8,738 bases of DNA, taken from contig DGUQ01000072.1 in NCBI GenBank assembly GCA_002394725.1, positions 1 to 8,738 on the forward strand, in the 5' to 3' direction. The notes under the pieces were generated by a model, which was given only the letters and a program-made list of their open reading frames with translations, did not search any database and was not told the DNA's origin. This document shows, one piece after another, positions 5,065-8,738 of this stretch (its first letter is position 1; each line of letters begins with the position of its first letter). The DNA comes from Ruminococcaceae bacterium UBA4306 (GTDB lineage: Bacteria; Bacillota; Clostridia; Oscillospirales; Acutalibacteraceae). A program made the translations under genes and the position numbers.

Positions 5065-7227
5065 TTATATGACCAGGTCGCTTTCCTCGATCTTTTCATT
5101 GAAGAAGGCGATGATCTTGATACACGGCTTTCTCAGCAGCAGACCGAGGATCAAGGCAGGAACAATGAAGATCAGCAGCATACCGATGTTTTGCCAATAG
5201 CTGCCCCAATCCAATCCGGCGACAGTCTCGCGCAGGGCGTTGATGCCGTATTTGAACGGCAAAAACGGCGCGATCGCCTTGAACGGCGCGGGAAGGACCT
5301 CGATCGGGAACGTACCGCCGGAGCCGGCTACCTGCAGGATCAGTATGATGACCGCGAGGGCTTTTCCGATCACGCTGAAGGTGATCGTCAGCGAGTAGAT
5401 GATCAGCGAATAGACGATGCTGGAGATCATGCAGGTGGCGATAAACAGCAGCGGATTCTCGCATTGGATCTTGAGGAAATACAGATCGCCCAGCGCGATG
5501 ATAAGCCCCTGGATCAGGCTGATCGCGAGGAACATCATATATCTGCCGAAGAAGAGCTGTACGGGATTTGCTTTTCCGAGCTTTTTGCGGTCTTTTTTGG
5601 TTAGGTCGGTATTCAGCACCGCAACCAGTACAACGCCGCCGACCCAAAGAGCAAGCGAGGAATAGAAGGGCGTCATCGCGGAGCCGTAGTTTTCCATCGG
5701 ATAGACTCTTGTGGTATCGTAAGCGACGGGAGAGGACACAAAGCTGCCCAGCGCTTCGGGATTTTCAATGATCGGTGTGACGATGTTTTCGATCAGGTTA
5801 GAGCCCTCGACGTCTTTGATCTTTTCAATCAGCGTGTCGATCTTATCATTGACATTTGTCAGAAAGGTCTTCAGGCTTTTAAGGGCAGTCTTGAGATTGG
5901 CGGTCGTATCCAGCGCGCTGTCGAACACCGTATCAAGCTGACCCGTACCGGTGCTCACGGTCTGGAGGAAGCCGGTGATATCGTCCAGCGCGGAGAAAGA
6001 ATCGGAAACGACCGAGTCGATATCCTGACGGATCGCGCTGAATTCCGTTGCCGCGGAGGAAAGCTCCGTTTTGGCGTCGCCGATCAGCGTTTCGATCTCA
6101 GACTTTGCGTTTGCAGGGAGATTGCCGGTTGTCGTAATATTGTCGCGGATGCTGTCTATTTTATTGATGATAGCGTCCTGCTTTTCGTTCGCGCGGTTCA
6201 GAGCGCTCAGCGCCTTGGAACAATCGACGCCCAGCTTTTCCTTGATTTTTTCCAGAATACCGATAACGACGTTGTTGACAGACTTGATCTTCTGATTGAT
6301 CGTCTTGATTTTTGCCAGCTTATTGGACACAGCCTCTGCGTCGTCGCTCAACGCGCCGAACACATCATCCATTTGATCTGATACGCTGTCCATGTACGTT
6401 GAGCCGGAGCCGATCAGACCGTCGAGAGAGGTGGTGATCTGAGAAGCGATGCCCTGCGTCGAAGAAAGAGTTGACGCGACGTCGGCAGTGAACACGCCCG
6501 CGCTTGCAAGGGTCGACTGGACCGTAGGCAGCAATTCCTTGTTCGATTTGACCAGACCGTCAATAGAATCCAGCGTCGTGAGCAGTACATCGACAGAGGA
6601 ATCAAAGGTACCGATATCTTTTTTAGCGTCGTTCAAGGCATTGATCACCTTGTCCGCGAGGTCGTTTTTACTCTCACTGTAAGAATTCTCGGTAAGGTTC
6701 AGGACCTTGGCGATCGTTTCTGTCAGTGAGCTGACATAGGTTGAGCCCACGCTTGTTTCGATCGCTTCGATTCCCTTATCCGTGATCTTGGGAGCAATCG
6801 CGTTCCTTTTTTCATTGACGTAGTATTCGAGCTTTGCCTGTGTAAAATCACCGGTCGTGATAGAGAGAAGGTTCTCGCTGAAATCCTCGGGAATGATCAC
6901 GGCGGCGTAGTATTCGCCGTTTTTGACGCCGTCCTTCGCTTGATCGGCGTCAACAAACTCCCAACCCATCTTGTCATTCTGCTTGAGGTTATTGATAATC
7001 TCGTCGCCGGCGTTGATCGTCAGGGTCTTGTAGCTGTAGCCCTTATCCTCGGAGCATACCGCAAACGCCAGATTCCCCGTATTGGAATACGGATCCCAGT
7101 TGGCGGCAATATTGAACCACGCGTAAAGCGCCGGTAAAATGGTAATACCGATCACAACGACAAATACGATCAGGTTCTTGGTCAGGCTTTTCAGATCTAA
7201 CCGGAAAACAGAAAATATCTTTTTCAT
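5065..7227 (-). CDS. YhgE/Pip family membrane protein (ABC-2 permease-like)
   Basis: A 720-residue protein from ATG 7225-7227, with AGGAGG upstream inside the end of the preceding gene. Residues about 18-40 are a membrane segment with the ILPALYAWFN motif typical of the YhgE/Pip N-terminus. Residues about 45-510 form a large outside region that includes NxGNLAFAVxxED and EYYAAVIIPEDF, then long predicted coiled-coil helices. The last 200 residues hold five membrane segments (about 523-539, 564-584, 593-612, 613-633, 681-698). Between the fourth and fifth is GGTFPIEVLPAPFKAIAPFL then KYGINALRE, the signature of ABC-2 type permeases. This full layout matches the YhgE/Pip family (phage infection protein of Lactococcus; distant relative of EsaA of type VII secretion). 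Transport substrate and role are not established. Its start overlaps the upstream gene by 4 bases, so translation is likely coupled. Confidence 0.92.
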   Translation of the reverse strand: MKKIFSVFRLDLKSLTKNLIVFVVVIGITILPALYAWFNIAANWDPYSNTGNLAFAVCSEDKGYSYKTLTINAGDEIINNLKQNDKMGWEFVDADQAKDGVKNGEYYAAVIIPEDFSENLLSITTGDFTQAKLEYYVNEKRNAIAPKITDKGIEAIETSVGSTYVSSLTETIAKVLNLTENSYSESKNDLADKVINALNDAKKDIGTFDSSVDVLLTTLDSIDGLVKSNKELLPTVQSTLASAGVFTADVASTLSSTQGIASQITTSLDGLIGSGSTYMDSVSDQMDDVFGALSDDAEAVSNKLAKIKTINQKIKSVNNVVIGILEKIKEKLGVDCSKALSALNRANEKQDAIINKIDSIRDNITTTGNLPANAKSEIETLIGDAKTELSSAATEFSAIRQDIDSVVSDSFSALDDITGFLQTVSTGTGQLDTVFDSALDTTANLKTALKSLKTFLTNVNDKIDTLIEKIKDVEGSNLIENIVTPIIENPEALGSFVSSPVAYDTTRVYPMENYGSAMTPFYSSLALWVGGVVLVAVLNTDLTKKDRKKLGKANPVQLFFGRYMMFLAISLIQGLIIALGDLYFLKIQCENPLLFIATCMISSIVYSLIIYSLTITFSVIGKALAVIILILQVAGSGGTFPIEVLPAPFKAIAPFLPFKYGINALRETVAGLDWGSYWQNIGMLLIFIVPALILGLLLRKPCIKIIAFFNEKIEESDLVI

Positions 7228-7925
7228 TCTTTCTCCTCCTGTTGGTTCTTGGATGACGCGGTCTTCGGTGTTTCAGCTTCGGCTGATCCCTCCGGCTGCG
7301 ATTCGGCCGTTTCAGCCTCGTTTGATCCCTCCGGTTGCGAATCAGCCGTTTCAGTCTCGGCTGATTCTTTTGGCTGTGAATCAGTCGTTTCAGCCTCGGT
7401 TGATCCCTTTGGCTGTGAATCAGCCGCTTCATCCTCTGTGCTTTCTTCTTCACCGGTTTCTTCATCAATCAAACCGAGATATTTCCGGAATTGGTGATAC
7501 TTGTATTCGGTACGGATCATCAAAGCAACGGTGTAAAGAATCGTGATGACCCAAAAAATCAGAAACGTGATCTTATTCTCCAGTGTGAAAATCAAAGCAA
7601 GAAAGATGATACCCGAGACCAGTACAAAGATCGGCCCGATTTTCTTGTATTTTTCACGCTTACGCTTGGCTTCCTCATATGCTTTCGCGACGTTTTTGAA
7701 TACCAGCTCCTTATCGGGCTCTCCAATCTCTGCGATCGTATCGGGAGAAAGAGTGATCTCTTCCTCTATAGTAGTCGGATCCTGCGGCGCCTGTACAACG
7801 GGTTCTATATCCGCTGCATCGACTTCCGCTTCTTTCATCTCAGTATCTACTTTTGTTTCATCTAACGGAACGGATTTCTGAGCCTCCGGAACGGAAGGCT
7901 TTGCGCTTTTCCTTTTCTTCGCCAT
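7224..7925 (-). CDS. Acidic two-TM protein with 13-residue tandem repeats, partner of YhgE/Pip
   Basis: A 233-residue protein from ATG 7923-7925 with GAGGAG 8 bases upstream. Layout: basic start (MAKKRK), acidic low-complexity region to about residue 75, a charged helix (KNVAKAYEEAKRKREKYKK), two close membrane segments (about 97-115 and 118-137) joined by a very short turn, then a tail of about 95 residues. Positive charges on both sides of the hairpin suggest that both ends are in the cytoplasm. The tail has four 13-residue repeats at 169-220 (consensus DSQPxGSxEAETx), strongly acidic and probably disordered. I do not recognise the family. The ATGA overlap with the YhgE/Pip gene and shared promoter suggest a stable functional partnership, for example an accessory or anchoring subunit. 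The repeat number may vary between strains. Confidence 0.8.
   Translation of the reverse strand: MAKKRKSAKPSVPEAQKSVPLDETKVDTEMKEAEVDAADIEPVVQAPQDPTTIEEEITLSPDTIAEIGEPDKELVFKNVAKAYEEAKRKREKYKKIGPIFVLVSGIIFLALIFTLENKITFLIFWVITILYTVALMIRTEYKYHQFRKYLGLIDEETGEEESTEDEAADSQPKGSTEAETTDSQPKESAETETADSQPEGSNEAETAESQPEGSAEAETPKTASSKNQQEEKE
7266..7421 (-). repeat. Tandem repeat, four units of 39 bp, inside the acidic protein gene
   Basis: The phrase GTTTCAG recurs on the plus strand at 7270, 7309, 7348 and 7387, exactly 39 bases apart, with a degenerate copy at 7426. The unit length is a multiple of three, so gain or loss of units keeps the frame. Units differ at many third positions, so the array is not brand new. 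Confidence 0.9.
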
Positions 7926-7948
7926 GTTCTCATCTCCTCAACAGAGCT

Positions 7949-7977
7949 ATTGTACGATAATTATTCATTAAAATCAA
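7949..7977 (-). promoter_or_regulatory. Promoter of the two-gene YhgE/Pip operon
   Basis: On the minus strand: TTGATT (7972-7977), a 17-base spacer, TACAAT (7949-7954). The predicted start is near 7942, giving a short leader of about 17-20 bases that holds the GAGGAG site of the first gene. Confidence 0.75.
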
Positions 7978-7987
7978 GCGCGGAACA

Positions 7988-8022
7988 GCAAAAATACCCT
8001 GTGCCCGGGCGGCGCAGGGTAT
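7988..8022 (-). terminator. Terminator after the flavodoxin remnant
   Basis: ATACCCTGTGC (7994-8004) pairs with GCGCAGGGTAT (8012-8022), 11 pairs with one G.T, loop of 7. On the minus strand the stem is followed by TTTTTG. It shields the YhgE/Pip operon promoter from upstream transcription and lies about 35 bases past the flavodoxin stop. Confidence 0.8.
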
Positions 8023-8056
8023 TATCGTCAATGCCTTTTGTGTCCCATAGCCCTTT

Positions 8057-8337
8057 TTAACAAAAGGAGAGAATGATCATCGGACAGGTGTGCCACCATG
8101 CCGGATAACCGATGATGACGTCGGTATATTCATCAAAGTTTTCAACCTTGCCGATCAGCGCGGGGCGTGCGTTCTTATCGCGCTCTGCCTTAGCCATAAT
8201 GGCGCATCTGACATACAGCCTCGGGTACTGCGTTACGGGGACGATCTCAAACAGATTGCCGCCTGTTACCCTTGCGATGCGCTCGGCGGTCATCTTTGCG
8301 TGACCGGACCAGGAAAAAACGCAATCAGTGTTTTCAC
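8057..8337 (-). pseudogene. Flavodoxin remnant: frameshifted start and lost C-terminus
   Basis: The residues VFSWSGHAKMTAERIARVTG, FEIVPVTQYP, AERDKNARPALIGKVENFDE and VIIGYPAWWHTCPMIILSF are clear matches to clostridial flavodoxins (FMN electron carriers), including the FMN-phosphate loop region (SWSGHxK). The natural start is GTG 8335-8337, 8 bases after AAAGGAGG, giving MKTLIAF. That frame is lost in a run of six T (sense strand; plus-strand bases 8314-8319), where a seventh T would restore MKTLIAFFSWSGH. The only long frame instead reads through the ribosome-binding site from GTG 8362. After YPAWWHTCPMIILSFC a stop follows where the family continues for roughly 60-70 residues. The following bases in another frame read KALTIIPC, faintly like the expected KTIIPFC, so a second frameshift is possible. 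The product is very probably nonfunctional. Confidence 0.75.
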
Positions 8338-8345
8338 GGTTTGTG

Positions 8346-8353
8346 CCTCCTTT
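8346..8353 (-). promoter_or_regulatory. Ribosome-binding site of the flavodoxin remnant
   Basis: AAAGGAGG on the minus strand, 8 bases from GTG 8337. It decides the true start and shows that the longer frame beginning at 8362, which translates this site as part of MKKKGG, is not the native one. Confidence 0.75.
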
Positions 8354-8375
8354 CTTTTTCACACGATGTATTTTA

Positions 8376-8390
8376 TACTAAAATATAGTA
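8376..8390. promoter_or_regulatory. Small palindrome over the likely flavodoxin -10
   Basis: TACTA, AAATA, TAGTA is a perfect 5-bp inverted repeat. On the minus strand it sits across TTTTAGTATAAA, whose TATAAA is the best -10 upstream of the flavodoxin remnant. No good -35 was found at 16-18 bases. It could be an operator; the region is very AT-rich, so chance is possible. Confidence 0.3.
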
Positions 8391-8540
8391 AAAGTAAATT
8401 TTTAAGTAATAATACACATTTTTCTTGAAAACGATTTCTTTCCGTTATCGCTTAGCGATCGGCTTTCCGTTTTGCTCTTTGCAATTCATGGGATAAGCCC
8501 TATCGGCATGATGCTCCCCCTTTTCCTATCTATAAGAAAG

Positions 8541-8576
8541 GGCGTCTTGGACTTCTGTCCGAAACGCCTTTGTCTT
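8541..8576. terminator. Hairpin terminator with T-rich flanks on both sides
   Basis: GGCGTCTTGGAC (8541-8552) pairs with GTCCGAAACGCC (8557-8568) with one C-A mismatch and a TTCT loop. The plus-strand tail is TTTGTCTT; the minus-strand tail is CTTTCTTAT. No gene within the window ends here, so it probably stops a transcript from the right edge on the minus strand, or a short RNA from 8400-8540 on the plus strand. Confidence 0.65.
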
Positions 8577-8652
8577 AACAGCACGCATTATATGCCCCGA
8601 CATTTTGTTCGTCAAGAGCAATCGTGAAAAATGATCAAAAAATTCAAACTCT

Positions 8653-8697
8653 TTGACGTTATAAACGATTGACTTATTATGCAAACAATGGTATAAT
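8653..8697 (+). promoter_or_regulatory. Tandem sigma-A promoters driving rightward transcription out of the window
   Basis: The downstream promoter is nearly consensus: TTGACT (8669-8674), 17 bases, TATAAT (8692-8697), start near 8704. A second, overlapping one is TTGACG (8653-8658), 16 bases, TATTAT (8675-8680). The first bases of the transcript form two small hairpins: ATAAAC (8705-8710) with GTTTAT, and GGGA with TCCC at the window end. The gene or RNA it serves is outside the window. Confidence 0.75.
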
Positions 8698-8738
8698 ATC
8701 CACGATAAACAAGGGCGTTTATTTGGGAGCTCGTTCCC

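Larger units (their letters stand above)
8363..8738. other. Gene-free region of about 375 bases with several hairpins
   Basis: No coding sequence is supported. Contents: an AT-rich stretch upstream of the flavodoxin remnant; an exact 9-base direct repeat CTTTCCGTT (8438-8446 and 8463-8471) flanking hairpin ATCGC-TTA-GCGAT (8447-8459); a longer hairpin TCATG(8486-8490)...CATGA(8507-8511) with inner GATA/TATC; the terminator at 8541-8576; and tandem promoters at 8653-8697. No known riboswitch or RNA family was recognised by eye. Confidence 0.5.

Noticed and set aside
5035..5604. 189-codon plus-strand ORF rich in Gln, Asp and Arg
   Set aside because: It is the reverse of the C-terminal membrane region of the YhgE/Pip gene; the charged composition is the complement of hydrophobic codons.
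7266..7421. CRISPR array
   Set aside because: The 39-bp units are contiguous, without unique spacers, and encode an in-frame peptide repeat.
7139..7546. Plus-strand ORF with apparent repeats (RLIPxAxNQ)
   Set aside because: The repeat pattern is the shadow of the 39-bp repeats encoding DSQPxGSxEAETx on the minus strand.
8057..8362. 101-residue protein beginning MKKKGGTNRENTDC
   Set aside because: Its first codons are the ribosome-binding site of the older GTG start at 8337; the N-terminus is not flavodoxin-like. Treated as a frameshifted remnant.
8438..8471. Target-site duplication of an inserted element
   Set aside because: The two CTTTCCGTT copies enclose only 16 bases, too short for a mobile element.

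Overview
The window looks like chromosomal DNA of a moderate-GC clostridial Firmicute, most likely a Ruminococcus/Oscillospiraceae-type gut or rumen bacterium. This rests on strong AGGAGG ribosome-binding sites, sigma-A type promoters, T-rich hairpin terminators, and protein families common in that group: a YhgE/Pip membrane protein, a clostridial HipA-like kinase, a small HTH regulator paired with a membrane Ser/Thr kinase, and flavodoxin. The genus is an inference. No rRNA, tRNA, insertion sequence or CRISPR array was seen.

Layout, left to right. (1) 1-239: the 3' end of an AAA/DUF4143-type ATPase, followed by about 330 bases holding three successive hairpin terminators. (2) 572-3352: a regulatory module made of an HTH regulator on the minus strand, a divergent three-TM protein kinase, and a lipoprotein with two related domains. 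The divergent promoter region carries a palindrome over the regulator's own -10, and a second palindrome lies just upstream of the lipoprotein. (3) 3439-4824: one protein that joins an XRE DNA-binding domain to a complete HipA-like kinase, driven by a promoter with a perfect dyad between its -35 and -10. (4) 4825-5064: a convergent gene border with a possible 45-residue basic ORF lying across the terminator of the opposite strand. (5) 5065-7925, minus strand: a two-gene operon encoding an acidic two-TM protein with a 13-residue tandem repeat, then a 720-residue YhgE/Pip protein, coupled by an ATGA overlap. (6) 8057-8337, minus strand: a flavodoxin remnant, frameshifted near its start and cut short at its end. 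(7) 8363-8738: no gene, but several hairpins, one terminator, and tandem near-consensus promoters at the right edge that drive something outside the window.

The main point of interest is that two different protein-kinase systems lie side by side, each tied to an HTH DNA-binding domain. In one the HTH is a separate divergent protein beside a membrane-anchored kinase and a lipoprotein. In the other the HTH is fused to a HipA-like kinase. The first looks like an envelope-sensing unit; the second looks like an autoregulated toxin-antitoxin-like or regulatory kinase. Both functional statements are inferences from domain content and gene order.
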